NCBI GenBank assembly: GCA_030538185.1
Contig: JAUNUK010000006.1
Coordinates: 36,312-100,311 of the forward strand
Origin: Actinomycetaceae bacterium
Lineage (GTDB): Bacteria; Actinomycetota; Actinomycetes; Actinomycetales; Actinomycetaceae
DNA length: 64,000 bases
Direction of reading: 5' to 3'
In this document: positions 24,599-33,106 of the stretch, piece after piece
Numbering within the stretch: position 1 is the first letter of the stretch
Layout: every line of letters begins with the position of its first letter
Notes under the pieces: model-generated
Databases searched by the model: none
The model's input: the letters and a program-made list of their open reading frames with translations, nothing else
What the model was told of the DNA's origin: nothing
Made by a program: the position numbers and the translations under genes

Positions 24599-24657
24599 CA
24601 GCTATGTATATGCGTCGAGCTTGTCATATATCGAAGGCCGACGCATATACATAGCTG
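24599..24657. repeat. Family-B hairpin repeat, copy 1 (19-bp perfect stem)
   Basis: CAGCTATGTATATGCGTCG (24599-24617) pairs perfectly with 24639-24657 around a 21-nt loop (24618-24638). The loop is 18/21 identical to the reverse complement of the loop at 45148-45168. Stem bases 24608-24610 (ATA) correspond to GGG at 45138-45140, and their partners change accordingly. It sits between convergent genes. Confidence 0.8.
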
Positions 24658-24678
24658 AAGGGAAGCAATAAGTGAATT

Positions 24679-25860
24679 TTAGGCGGGTCCCAGAAGCATA
24701 TTGGCCCAGGCGCCGTGCAAGGATTCTGCGTCAGAGGGTTGGAACAATCCGGCCAACACGTCGCGATACAACCTGGACAGTTCCACACCCGAATAGTACG
24801 AGTGCCCGCCACAGGCCCTGATCGATTCTTCGACAGCAAGCTTCGAAGCCTCTACAGCCTGGTGTTTCACATTAGAAAGCATAGGCAGCCACCGCATCCC
24901 ACGGTCCTCACCGTTCCAAAAAGCCCCGGATATTTCGCGCAGGTGTGCCCCTACAGCGTCCATGCGTATTGCTCCTGAAGCTAAACGCCAACGGATGTCA
25001 GGGTCGGTCGAATAGGGCTCGCCGCGTTTTACCGAGCGGCGTTCCTTCACGCGGGAGGCCCCGACCTCAAGGGCACGCAGACCAATGCCTGCGTAAGTGG
25101 CAGCCAGTAGGATCTCAAAGTTTGCGAATATGCCCAGGATGATGGGTTCGATGGACGCCCCGGGCGCAACTTTACCCAGGATGTTTTCTGATAAGGCGGG
25201 TGCTTCGTGCAGGACTGTCGTATGCGATCCGGTGGCGCGCATTCCCAAAGCGTCCCAGTCCTCAACGGTTTTGACACCCCCAGCCTTGCGGTCGATTATC
25301 GCGAAAACAGACAGAGGTGCTCCCTCAACGGAATCGTCGCGTCCGAAGGTCACCAGGTGAGTCCAGGCAGAACCCAGTGAGGTAAAAATCTTGGTGCCGC
25401 TGAATAGGTAGCTGCCGTCATCTACCGGGAGAGCCTTAGAAATCGAGTTGAATAAGACAAGGTCATTGCCGGGTTCGGAGATCCCGAAACCAAAGATCGC
25501 ACCCTGCGCGGCCAGCTGGAAAATCCTGCGGCCTGCCGCCTGGTTACCGTCCTCGGAGGAACGCGCCAAAGTGTGACCCAGGCCGATAATGATCTGGTGC
25601 ATATTGACGCACAGGGCTGTTGCCGGCGCATAGCGAGCCAGAGTCGTTTGCAGTTCGCACACCTGCGGCAACGACAGCCCGGCCCCACCGAACTCCCGAG
25701 GCAAGAAGCAGGTGAAATACCCGATGCGTTTTAGGTCTTCAATGTCCGGGGCGCAAAACTCGTTGCGTTCATCAAAACCGGGTGCGCGTTCGCGCAACTG
25801 TTCTAACAGGTCAATAGGTAGTTCGTAGGTATTAATCCCTGCATCAGTGTCCTGAGTCAT
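24679..25860 (-). CDS. Acyl-CoA dehydrogenase family flavoprotein
   Basis: 393 residues of the acyl-CoA dehydrogenase fold: an N-terminal helical domain (LPREFGGAGLSLPQV), a beta domain (FGFGISEPGNDL, FSGTKIFTSLG, WDALGMRATGSHT) and a C-terminal helical domain (ACGGHSYYSGVELSRLYRDVLAG). It would use FAD to oxidise an acyl-CoA or, like the DszC/HpaA-type branch, act in a flavin monooxygenase. No electron-transfer flavoprotein or beta-oxidation genes are nearby, so the substrate is open. The start overlaps a small Cys-rich frame by 17 bases. Confidence 0.82.
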   Translation of the reverse strand: MTQDTDAGINTYELPIDLLEQLRERAPGFDERNEFCAPDIEDLKRIGYFTCFLPREFGGAGLSLPQVCELQTTLARYAPATALCVNMHQIIIGLGHTLARSSEDGNQAAGRRIFQLAAQGAIFGFGISEPGNDLVLFNSISKALPVDDGSYLFSGTKIFTSLGSAWTHLVTFGRDDSVEGAPLSVFAIIDRKAGGVKTVEDWDALGMRATGSHTTVLHEAPALSENILGKVAPGASIEPIILGIFANFEILLAATYAGIGLRALEVGASRVKERRSVKRGEPYSTDPDIRWRLASGAIRMDAVGAHLREISGAFWNGEDRGMRWLPMLSNVKHQAVEASKLAVEESIRACGGHSYYSGVELSRLYRDVLAGLFQPSDAESLHGAWANMLLGPA

Positions 25861-26032
25861 CTGCGTCCTTAGCTCTTGTACGCGCGGTTCGCTGCCATAG
25901 CGGTGTGCCTTCGCGGTCGATATTCGCGACCATTTCCCAGCCTAGTACGAAGGACATTCCACTTCTCTGCGTCGTGCCTTTCCAGCAGTAGATGAGGCAA
26001 CCCTCACAACCTCCACAACTATTGCAAAACAT
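25844..26032 (-). CDS. Small Cys-rich protein with ferredoxin-like cysteine spacing (candidate)
   Basis: A 62-codon frame overlapping the acyl-CoA dehydrogenase start by 17 bases. Its N-terminus, MFCNSCGGCEGCLIYCWKG, has cysteines at 3, 6, 9, 12 and 16, which includes CxxCxxCxxxC, the spacing of a [4Fe-4S] site. Codons in the middle look like those of its neighbours. No Shine-Dalgarno sequence is obvious, so the start is uncertain and the frame could be fortuitous. If real, it would be translationally coupled to the flavoprotein and might deliver electrons to it. Confidence 0.4.
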   Translation of the reverse strand: MFCNSCGGCEGCLIYCWKGTTQRSGMSFVLGWEMVANIDREGTPLWQRTARTRAKDADDSGH

Positions 26033-26133
26033 TAGTTCAGCACACCCATATATAGTTCAAATCTGTGGTAAACATAGAGGACTAGGTCTCGTACCTACCA
26101 GGGGTGTTCCCACAAGCACGTTTAGGGAGAATC

Positions 26134-26490
26134 ATGTCGCATACAACCACTGTTGAAACCTCAACCGCCAACGTCGACCTCATTCAGGCTCTGCCTATCG
26201 TCCAGGATGCCACGACATCCCGGGTGATCGTCAACAACCCCTTGCTGCGCACGGTCCTTTTCTCTTTCGATAAAGGGCAGCTTTTGACAGAGCACGCCTC
26301 TCCCAGGGCTGTTGTCGTTACTTTGCTTACCGGCAAACTCGATTTTTCCATTGGCGCCGACCATCACATCATGTCCCCCGGTGACGTCATCTACCTGGCT
26401 CCCGGCGATAGGCACGCCTTGGTTGCCCTTGAGGCAAGCCACATGCAGCTTGTCATGGTTGACGTAGGCAACGGCGAAGAGATCCACTAG
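26134..26490 (+). CDS. Small cupin-domain protein
   Basis: 118 residues of a single cupin barrel: HASPRAVVVTLLTGKLDFSIG (first motif region) and MSPGDVIYLAPGDRHALVAL (second motif, with PGD and His). Only a subset of the usual metal ligands is evident. Such small cupins often bind metal or small ligands in redox or detoxification settings. ATG 26134 follows AGGGAG. It is divergent from the acyl-CoA dehydrogenase gene, suggesting shared regulation, but its function is not known. Confidence 0.75.
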   Translation: MSHTTTVETSTANVDLIQALPIVQDATTSRVIVNNPLLRTVLFSFDKGQLLTEHASPRAVVVTLLTGKLDFSIGADHHIMSPGDVIYLAPGDRHALVALEASHMQLVMVDVGNGEEIH

Positions 26491-26494
26491 TTTT

Positions 26495-26507
26495 ATTGCC
26501 GAGGGCG
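26495..26507 (+). repeat. Iterated 13-mer, intergenic copy (exact)
   Basis: Exact ATTGCCGAGGGCG five bases after the cupin stop. A weaker, oppositely oriented relative (CCTCGGAAAT) lies near 26560, so a weak stem is possible. Confidence 0.85.
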
Positions 26508-26629
26508 ACATCCACAAACCGTCACACTGAGGCCAAGCGCAGCAGGTCGGACCTCCGGCCTCGGAAATTATCCAAGGACGAAAGTCTGGGATTCCACGAA
26601 AACTCGGGCTACCGGATAGACTAATGCTG

Positions 26630-26691
26630 CCGCCCGTGAGCTCGGGTGGAGGGGCGTAAGGGCCTAGAAAATGCTAAGGCCGCTCGCCCCT
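26630..26691 (+). promoter_or_regulatory. Two-hairpin leader of pntAB
   Basis: CCGCCCG (26630-26636) pairs with CGGGTGG (26643-26649). Immediately after, AGGGGCG (26650-26656) pairs with CGCCCCT (26685-26691), with GGCCT/AGGCC nested inside (26661-26665, 26677-26681). A -10-like TAGACT lies near 26617. The structure ends about ten bases before the pntA ribosome site (AGGAG, 26703-26707), so it could control translation or elongation. I do not recognise a known riboswitch class. Confidence 0.4.
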
Positions 26692-26712
26692 GAACTCAAC
26701 GCAGGAGATAAT

Positions 26713-28242
26713 GTGCGAATCGGAGTCCCCAAGGAGCCCTTAGAGGGGCAGACACTGGTGGCTACCACTCCCGACACTGCAGGTAAGCTCATCAAACTTG
26801 GCTACGAAGTCGTCGTCGAAACAGGCGCCGGCGCGTTGGCTGATTTCCCTGATGATCAATACCGCGAAGCCGGAGCCCAGGTAGTTGGACCAGCAGAAGC
26901 ATGGCAAGCAGATATCGTCGTCACACTTGACGCACCCCCCGAAGAACAGATCGCGCAACTGCGCACGGATTCAGTGTTGATTTCGCGCTTATCCCCGCGT
27001 GCAAATCCCGAGCTGAACGAGCGTTTGAACAAGCAGGGCGTGACGGCTTTGGCCATGGATGCGGTGCCGCGTATTTCACGTGCGCAGTCTATGGATGTGC
27101 TGTCCTCTATGGCGAATATCGCCGGATACCGTGCGGTTATTGAGGCCGCTTCGGTGTTTGGCCGACTGTTCACTGGGCAGGTGACGGCTGCAGGTAAGAT
27201 GCCACCGGCCAATGTGTACATTATTGGTGCAGGTGTGGCCGGATTGGCCGCCATCGGAACCGCGAACTCTATGGGTGCTGTTGTCAAAGCCACGGACGTT
27301 CGTGACGCTGCTGCCGAACAGGTCGAATCCATGGGAGCTTCCTTTGTGGCAATCCCAGCACCTGCGCAGGAATCCTCTGACGGATACGCCCGCGAAATGG
27401 ATGCCGAACAAGAAAAGGCTGCGCTGAAGCTCTACGCTGAAATGTCTGCTACCTCCGACATTGTCATTACTACCGCACAGATTCCTGGGCGCCCAGCGCC
27501 ACGTCTGATCACAGCGGACGCAGTCAAGGCCATGAAACCCGGATCTGTCATTGTCGACATGGCGGCTTCTTCGGGCGGCAACTGCGAGTTGACCCGTCCC
27601 GGTGAGGTTTACACGACCGAGGGCGGCGTGACCATCATTGGTCACACGGAGTTGGCCGGGCGCCTTCCTGCCCAGTCTTCACAGATGTACGGGCAAAACA
27701 TTGTCAACCTGCTGAAGCTCATGACGCCTGAGAAAGACGGCGAATTGACGGTTGACCTGGATGACGAAATCGTGCGCGGGATTTGCGTGTGCCGCGCCGG
27801 TGAAATCCTGTGGCCACCTCCGCCCGTCTCTGTCGCGGCCACCCCAGCGCCGGTGGAAGAAGCCGTTAGTGCGGTTCCGGCAACCCCCGCAGAACCCAAG
27901 AAGTCACGCATGGGCTTGTGGTTGGGTGTTGCCGCCATTTTGGCAGGCGCCCTGGTCTTGTTCAGTCCTGCGGCTGTGGCCTCGTATTACACGGTTTTGG
28001 CCCTGGCGGTTGTCGTCGGTTTCTACGTCATTACGGCGGTGACGCACTCGCTGCACACGCCGCTTATGTCTGAAACGAACGCCATCTCGGGCATTATCCT
28101 GGTCGGTTCTATTCTGCAGGTCGGTTCCACCAACCTGGTCGTATCAGGTCTTTCGTTTATTGCGATTGTGATTGCCTCGATTAATATCTTTGGCGGCTTC
28201 TTTGTGACGCACCGAATGCTCGACATGTTTAGGAGGGACTAA
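26713..28242 (+). CDS. pntA: NAD(P) transhydrogenase, alpha subunit
   Basis: 509 residues joining the NAD(H)-binding domain I (starting RIGVPKEPLEGQTLVATTP; YIIGAGVAGLAAIGTANSMGAVVKATD) to a C-terminal membrane part of four helices (from about residue 398). This is the fused E. coli-type PntA rather than the split form. With PntB it couples proton entry to hydride transfer from NADH to NADP+. GTG 26713 is chosen because AGGAG sits five bases upstream; the longer reading from 26671 lacks homology and overlaps a leader hairpin. The iterated core at 27617 encodes TEGG in a position natural to the family. Confidence 0.92.
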   Translation: MRIGVPKEPLEGQTLVATTPDTAGKLIKLGYEVVVETGAGALADFPDDQYREAGAQVVGPAEAWQADIVVTLDAPPEEQIAQLRTDSVLISRLSPRANPELNERLNKQGVTALAMDAVPRISRAQSMDVLSSMANIAGYRAVIEAASVFGRLFTGQVTAAGKMPPANVYIIGAGVAGLAAIGTANSMGAVVKATDVRDAAAEQVESMGASFVAIPAPAQESSDGYAREMDAEQEKAALKLYAEMSATSDIVITTAQIPGRPAPRLITADAVKAMKPGSVIVDMAASSGGNCELTRPGEVYTTEGGVTIIGHTELAGRLPAQSSQMYGQNIVNLLKLMTPEKDGELTVDLDDEIVRGICVCRAGEILWPPPPVSVAATPAPVEEAVSAVPATPAEPKKSRMGLWLGVAAILAGALVLFSPAAVASYYTVLALAVVVGFYVITAVTHSLHTPLMSETNAISGIILVGSILQVGSTNLVVSGLSFIAIVIASINIFGGFFVTHRMLDMFRRD

Positions 28243-28245
28243 GAC

Positions 28246-29802
28246 ATGAGTGCTCTTACTTCCGCATTGAATGCGTGCGCCCTCGGCAATGGTTTTTTGT
28301 CTCCTGCAAGTGGTGAGCCGCCGATAGACCCCAAGTACGCGGACCTTGTTTCTTGGACGAACTCCATAACCGTCACCGCCTACCTGGGTGCGGCAATCTT
28401 GTTCATCTTGGCCCTGGCCGGGCTGTCGAAGCAGACTACGGCACAGCGCGGCAATAACTTCGGGATAGTCGGCATGACGATTGCCCTTATTGCAACGATT
28501 TTCCAGTCGATTGTTTTTTCGATAACCGACGGAGGAAATGAACGCTACCAACCGGTGATGGTCACAGCCTTATTGATTGCTGTCGCCATGATCATCGGTG
28601 CCATCATCGGGATTTGGAAGGCAAAGAACGTCGAGATGACGGGCATGCCGGAACTGATCGCCATGCTGCACTCTTTCGTGGGTCTGGCAGCCGTTCTGAT
28701 CGGCTTCAACTCCTTCATGGACCCCGGTCACCTGGGCGAGGGCATGGCCGGTTTCCACTTGGGAGAAGTCTTCCTGGGTGTGTTTATCGGTGCGATCACC
28801 TTCACGGGTTCGATTGTGGCCTACCTGAAGTTGTCGGCCAAGATTAAGGGCGCGCCCCTTATGCTGCCGGCCAGGCACTTCTTGAACCTGCTAGCGATCC
28901 TGGCTTCGGTTGCGTTGATGGTCGTCTTTGTCATGTATGGCAATGAAGAATCAGCGAACTTCAACCCCACATACGCTTGGGGCGCCTTGGGGGTCATGAC
29001 CTTCATCGCGTTGCTGCTGGGCGTTCACCTCGTGGCGGCCATTGGCGGGGGCGACATGCCCGTTGTGGTTTCGATGCTGAACTCTTATTCGGGTTGGGCT
29101 GCGGCTGCGGCCGGCTTCATGCTGTCCAATACGCTGCTAATCATCACCGGTGCGCTGGTCGGCTCCTCAGGTGCCTACCTGTCCTACATCATGTGCCGCG
29201 CGATGAACAGGTCGTTCATCTCGGTCATCCTGGGCGGTTTCGGATCTGACGGGGCCGTGACGGGCGAAGCCAAGGACTACGGCGAGCACCGCGAAATCAA
29301 GGCTGACGGCGTGGCAGATATGCTGTCAACAGCCAAGTCTGTGATTATCACGCCTGGTTACGGCATGGCCGTGGCCCAAGCCCAGTACCCCGTCGCCGAC
29401 CTGACCAAGCGTCTGCGCGACATGGGCGTTGAGGTTCGCTTCGGCATCCACCCTGTTGCAGGCCGTTTGCCTGGCCACATGAACGTCCTCTTGGCCGAGG
29501 CCAAGGTGCCCTATGACATCGTCCTTGAGATGGACGAAATCAACGATGACTTCCCCAATACGGACGTCGTCTTGGTTATCGGTGCCAATGACACGGTCAA
29601 CCCCGCCGCCGAGGAACCCGGCTCGCCCATCGCTGGCATGCCGGTCCTGAAGGTCTGGGAGGCCAAGAACGTCATCGTCTTCAAGCGTTCCATGGCCACG
29701 GGCTACGCGGGCGTACAAAACCCGTTGTTCTTCAACGAAAACTCGCAGATGCTGTTCGGTGACGCGAAGGCCTCCGTGGAAGACATCATCAAGGCGTTGT
29801 AG
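28246..29802 (+). CDS. pntB: NAD(P) transhydrogenase, beta subunit
   Basis: 518 residues: about nine membrane helices (35-330), then the NADP(H)-binding domain III with [51 protein letters not shown] and [17 protein letters not shown]. An N-terminal extension of about 25 residues carries an exact 13-mer (28278-28290) read as ALGN. It starts three bases after pntA and is followed by a terminator stem built from the iterated motif. It supplies NADPH for biosynthesis. Confidence 0.93.
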   Translation: MSALTSALNACALGNGFLSPASGEPPIDPKYADLVSWTNSITVTAYLGAAILFILALAGLSKQTTAQRGNNFGIVGMTIALIATIFQSIVFSITDGGNERYQPVMVTALLIAVAMIIGAIIGIWKAKNVEMTGMPELIAMLHSFVGLAAVLIGFNSFMDPGHLGEGMAGFHLGEVFLGVFIGAITFTGSIVAYLKLSAKIKGAPLMLPARHFLNLLAILASVALMVVFVMYGNEESANFNPTYAWGALGVMTFIALLLGVHLVAAIGGGDMPVVVSMLNSYSGWAAAAAGFMLSNTLLIITGALVGSSGAYLSYIMCRAMNRSFISVILGGFGSDGAVTGEAKDYGEHREIKADGVADMLSTAKSVIITPGYGMAVAQAQYPVADLTKRLRDMGVEVRFGIHPVAGRLPGHMNVLLAEAKVPYDIVLEMDEINDDFPNTDVVLVIGANDTVNPAAEEPGSPIAGMPVLKVWEAKNVIVFKRSMATGYAGVQNPLFFNENSQMLFGDAKASVEDIIKAL

Positions 29803-29825
29803 CAGGTTTAGACGTCTTTACAAGG

Positions 29826-29866
29826 CCGCCCTCGGCTTTCCTTTTAGGATTGCCGAGGGCGGTTTT
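29826..29866 (+). terminator. pntAB terminator built from inverted iterated motifs
   Basis: CCGCCCTCGGC (29826-29836) and GCCGAGGGCGG (29852-29862) form an 11-bp stem with a 15-nt loop, followed by TTTT (29863-29866). This is a convincing intrinsic terminator. The right arm is part of an exact 13-mer (29849-29861); the left arm is a core copy. It may also serve the convergent fluoride-channel genes. Confidence 0.85.
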
Positions 29867-29897
29867 CGTATGTCTTCTGGCGGAAACTTTGGGTGTT

Positions 29898-30359
29898 TTA
29901 GCTGCCCAGCTGGTACCCAGCAATGGCTGCCGCAAGGGCCAGCATCATGGGGACGAATAGGTACGCCAGGGCTAACACCAGGCCTTTGGGGTCTTTGCTT
30001 CCCGAACTTTCGTTGAAGATGTCAATGACGTGAACCATAGCTGTTGAAAAAGTCGTATAGGCCCCAAAGAAGCCGTAGACGACAACCATGGCGCCCACCA
30101 TTTCAAAGTGGTAGGTGAAGTAACCGACTGCAAAAGCGCCGGTCACGTTGACCATAATAATCCCTAGAACGCGCAGGTATTTGGGTGCTACTACGGCTGT
30201 GTCACTCTGTGATTTTCGTGAAGCGCGGTAGACGCGGTTGACGATTGTTTGTACGCCGTGATCCACGCCGAAGCGGGCTAGGGCGCCCAGGCCTCCTGCT
30301 ATGGCGACCATGAGGGTCACTGCTAGGAGTATTGGGAGGAGTGCGAGGTACTCAGACAT
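29898..30359 (-). CDS. crcB: Fluoride channel (Fluc/CrcB), second gene of pair
   Basis: 153 residues with four membrane helices. GGLGALARFGVDHG (G-x-x-G-x-x-x-R), NVTGAFAVGYF (pore Asn) and GFFGAYTTFSTAM (with the Phe and Thr track) identify a Fluc fluoride exporter. ATG 30359 overlaps the end of the preceding paralogue by eight bases. In many Gram-positive bacteria two such subunits form a heterodimer. It relieves fluoride toxicity. Confidence 0.88.
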   Translation of the reverse strand: MSEYLALLPILLAVTLMVAIAGGLGALARFGVDHGVQTIVNRVYRASRKSQSDTAVVAPKYLRVLGIIMVNVTGAFAVGYFTYHFEMVGAMVVVYGFFGAYTTFSTAMVHVIDIFNESSGSKDPKGLVLALAYLFVPMMLALAAAIAGYQLGS

Positions 30360-30840
30360 TTTTCCTCCCTTGGCCAAGGCGGACTCCAAGCAGGGCTGCT
30401 GCAACCCCCAGGACTAACATGGCAGTGGTGGCCAAGAACAGCACAACCGCAGAGAAAGCGGGGGCAGGCTCAAGCAGGCCACGTGCCAGACCTACAGCAA
30501 CTGCGCCGTAGGTTGTGAAGGCTCCCAATAAGCCGGTTGCCAGGAATGGCAACATATACGAAACTTCGCCCTCGGCCTTGAGAGAAAACCGCACGTAGAC
30601 GAAGCCCAAAAGGAAAGAGCCAAGGATGTTTACGAACCAGGTAGACCAGGGGACGATGAGCACATCGGTGAAAGAGTCAGCGGGATAAACCGCATAAAGG
30701 GCGAGGTCGCAAGCGATTCGTAGAGTCGCGCCCAGGGCGCCGCCGGCGAAGATTGCCAGCAAGATAAAGGCCAGACGCGGGGTGTGGGTTGGGGTAGTGG
30801 GTGTGTCGTCTGGTTCTTGATCAAAGTCTTGTGTAGACAT
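30352..30840 (-). CDS. crcB: Fluoride channel (Fluc/CrcB), first gene of pair
   Basis: 162 residues. An acidic, Thr/Pro-rich N-terminal stretch of 25 residues is unusual. Four membrane helices follow, with GGALGATLRIACD, NILGSFLLGFVY and GLLGAFTTYGAVAV. The F-x-T-Y order replaces the usual TTFS, as seen in the partner subunit of heterodimers. ATG 30840 follows AAGGAG. The iterated core at 30567 encodes KAEG in a loop. No fluoride riboswitch is evident upstream. Confidence 0.86.
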   Translation of the reverse strand: MSTQDFDQEPDDTPTTPTHTPRLAFILLAIFAGGALGATLRIACDLALYAVYPADSFTDVLIVPWSTWFVNILGSFLLGFVYVRFSLKAEGEVSYMLPFLATGLLGAFTTYGAVAVGLARGLLEPAPAFSAVVLFLATTAMLVLGVAAALLGVRLGQGRKNV

Positions 30841-30889
30841 GATTCTCCTTACGTGTCTGGTCGATTGTTTCAGACGCGGGAGGACTTGT

Positions 30890-30966
30890 AACCCCACTTA
30901 AGAGGGGTGTCGAGGATAGGTGTCTTGATGGTGCCACCCAGGAATAATCCTGGGCGTATCAAGGTT
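30890..30966. promoter_or_regulatory. Palindromes between the fluoride-channel and DsbA-like genes
   Basis: ACCCCACTTAAGAGGGGT (about 30890-30907) is a palindrome with one mismatched pair, and CCCAGGAATAATCCTGGG (about 30945-30962) pairs over 7 bp with a 4-bp centre. Both lie in a divergent intergenic region and could be operators. No regulator gene is adjacent. Confidence 0.35.
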
Positions 30967-31032
30967 ATAGTGAGGGTGACTTTGCGCCGAAGAGCGTGCC
31001 GAAGAGCGTACTGAGACGAATCTGAGAGAGTA

Positions 31033-32019
31033 ATGACCCAAGATAATGCGAATAGCCCTTTAGGGCAGTCCCCAATTGCCCCGGATGGTTCTGTGATACG
31101 TGACGCAAGCGGTGCGGCATTACTGACACAAGCCCAGGTTAAAGCCAAGATGTCCTCTGCTTTGTTGAAAGCCATTCTGGCGCTGGTGGTGTGTTTGCTG
31201 CTGGTGGTGTCTTTCTTTATTGGGCGCGCGACCGCGCCAGGCAGCCAGGATGCCGCGGGGGCAGGTACGGCTGGGACTGGCAGTGCCGCACCTGGTGGAA
31301 GCGCTGATGGTCAAGGTGGACAGGGCAGCGAAGGCGGCGAAGGCGGCGACGGCGATACGGCCCCTGAACTGCAGATATCAGAGGCTGAAACCAAAGCAGC
31401 CGGCACACTTGTCGCAGGCCAAGACTACGTTCCATCACAACCGGAAGAAGTGCAGCAACACCTGGCGGCCCTCAAGCGCGGCGAGGCAGGCGATACGCGC
31501 GCCCTCGGCAAGGAAAACGCGCCGGTCACCATGGTGATGTTCTCTGACTATTCCTGTCCCATGTGTCAGCTTTTCCACAATAAGGTCATGCCTTCCTTGC
31601 AGCCTTTGGTGGAAGACGGCACCCTGCGCATCGAGTGGCGCGAGTTGGCAATCTTTGCACAGCAGTACAAGTCCAATGAGGCAGCTGTCGGCGCCATGGC
31701 CGCAGGTCGCCAGGGCAAATTCTGGGAGTTTAATGCGGCCACATTCGATAAACAGTGGGACGACAACCACCAGACCTGGACCCCTGAAATCATTGCCGAG
31801 ATGGCGAAACAGGCAGGCGTATCAGATATGGCGAAGTTCCAGGCTGACACCCAAGACCCACAGCTGCAGGCTCTTGTCGACTCTGAGACCCAGGCTGGTT
31901 TTCAGGTTGGGATCTCTGGGACACCCGCGTGGATTATTAATAAGGCCTACGGTTCGGGGGCTGTCGATCCGCAGGTCATCATCAACACGATCAACATCCA
32001 AAAAGAGATTGCAAAATAG
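31033..32019 (+). CDS. Membrane-anchored DsbA-like thiol oxidoreductase
   Basis: 328 residues. A cytoplasmic N-terminus (1-42), one helix (about 43-64) and a Gly/Ala/Ser-rich external linker (65-108) precede a thioredoxin/DsbA fold. The active site is CPMC (about 175-178) in FSDYSCPMCQLFH, with the cis-Pro loop GISGTPAWIINK. It resembles actinobacterial DsbA/BdbD proteins that form disulfides in exported proteins. The segment RALGKENAPV just before the domain carries the iterated core (31500-31508). The CcdA-like gene after it probably forms a redox partner. Confidence 0.85.
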   Translation: MTQDNANSPLGQSPIAPDGSVIRDASGAALLTQAQVKAKMSSALLKAILALVVCLLLVVSFFIGRATAPGSQDAAGAGTAGTGSAAPGGSADGQGGQGSEGGEGGDGDTAPELQISEAETKAAGTLVAGQDYVPSQPEEVQQHLAALKRGEAGDTRALGKENAPVTMVMFSDYSCPMCQLFHNKVMPSLQPLVEDGTLRIEWRELAIFAQQYKSNEAAVGAMAAGRQGKFWEFNAATFDKQWDDNHQTWTPEIIAEMAKQAGVSDMAKFQADTQDPQLQALVDSETQAGFQVGISGTPAWIINKAYGSGAVDPQVIINTINIQKEIAK

Positions 32020-32069
32020 CAACAACCACCTCCTAGCCGCATCCAGTTATCACAACTGAGGGGATAGAT

Positions 32070-33092
32070 ATGTCAGGAAGCTCGATTGCTATTGCCTACG
32101 CAGGCGGGCTCATCACTCTTTTGGCGCCCTGCGCAGCCCTGTTATTGCCTTCGTTTTTCGCCTACGCCTTCACAACCCGCAGAAAACTGATCGCCCGTAC
32201 AGGCGTGTTTTTCCTCGGTCTGCTATTAGGCCTAGTCCCCCTGGGTGCCTTGGCCGGCTCTGTAGGTGCGTTTATGCGCGCCCGCATGGAGACCATCACC
32301 CTGGTCGGCGGGGTGATCGTGATCATCTTCGGCATCGTCCAGTTCCTGAACCTGCACCTGCCACGCCTGGGCATAGCAGCTCGCCTCAAAACGCTTGGCA
32401 AGCGCAAAAACATCGAAGCCCAGCTTGCTAAGGGCTTCAAATCAGGCAATCCCGCCAAACGCGGGGAGGCTTGGTCTACGGCCATTTCCATTTCCGAGGG
32501 CGGCCGACAAGGGGATGTGGCCCCAGGGGTATTTGCCTCAGCAGAAAATCAACGCGGTTCCTCACCCATTGCGGTTTTGCTCCTCGGTTTCACCTACGGT
32601 TTGGCCGGTGCAGGCTGTACTGGACCGATCTTGGGGGCGGTCCTCACGACCGCAGGACTTTCGGGTTCTTCTTGGCAAGGTGGCCTGTTGATGGCCTTCT
32701 ACGCGGCGGGAATGTTCACCCCGGTTTTCGCCCTGGCACTGGGCTGGGAGGCGATTTCATCTCGGTGGAAGGACGCCTTAAAGCCACGGTCGGTAACCAT
32801 TTTGGGTATTCACACCACGGTCGGAAATATCGTCTCGGGTGTCATCTTTGTCGCCCTCGGCATTGTGCTGATCTTTACGGGTGGGTCTGCGAATTTGCCC
32901 TCAATCCTGAATGTGGAAGCCCAAGCCGCTTTTGAAAACGCGGCCACCGTGGTCTTAAACGGCGTGCCGTCGTGGCTGTTTGTGGCCTTGGCTGTGGCTG
33001 TTGTGGCACTGTTTGCCGCCTGGCTCTACGACCGTCGCCTGCAGGGCCTAGCCAAGAAATCCGTTGCGGATATGGAGGAACTTAGCGCGTAA
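32070..33092 (+). CDS. ccdA: CcdA/DsbD-like thiol-disulfide transporter
   Basis: 340 residues with about seven membrane helices. It opens AIAYAGGLITLLAPCAALLLPSFF, the first conserved Cys-Pro-type helix of CcdA. The second Cys is in GLAGAGCTGPILGAVL. It moves reducing power across the membrane for exported thiol proteins such as the DsbA-like protein upstream. The loop between helices 3 and 4 (about residues 100-165) is long and carries an exact 13-mer (32490-32502), read as SISEGG. ATG 32070 follows GAGGGG. Confidence 0.8.
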   Translation: MSGSSIAIAYAGGLITLLAPCAALLLPSFFAYAFTTRRKLIARTGVFFLGLLLGLVPLGALAGSVGAFMRARMETITLVGGVIVIIFGIVQFLNLHLPRLGIAARLKTLGKRKNIEAQLAKGFKSGNPAKRGEAWSTAISISEGGRQGDVAPGVFASAENQRGSSPIAVLLLGFTYGLAGAGCTGPILGAVLTTAGLSGSSWQGGLLMAFYAAGMFTPVFALALGWEAISSRWKDALKPRSVTILGIHTTVGNIVSGVIFVALGIVLIFTGGSANLPSILNVEAQAAFENAATVVLNGVPSWLFVALAVAVVALFAAWLYDRRLQGLAKKSVADMEELSA

Positions 33093-33106
33093 GTTAACCG
33101 CGTAAG

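Noticed and set aside
30841..31032. Fluoride (crcB) riboswitch upstream of the two Fluc genes
   Set aside because: I could not find the conserved GG-x-GAUGG and pseudoknot pieces on the minus strand; only simple palindromes are present.
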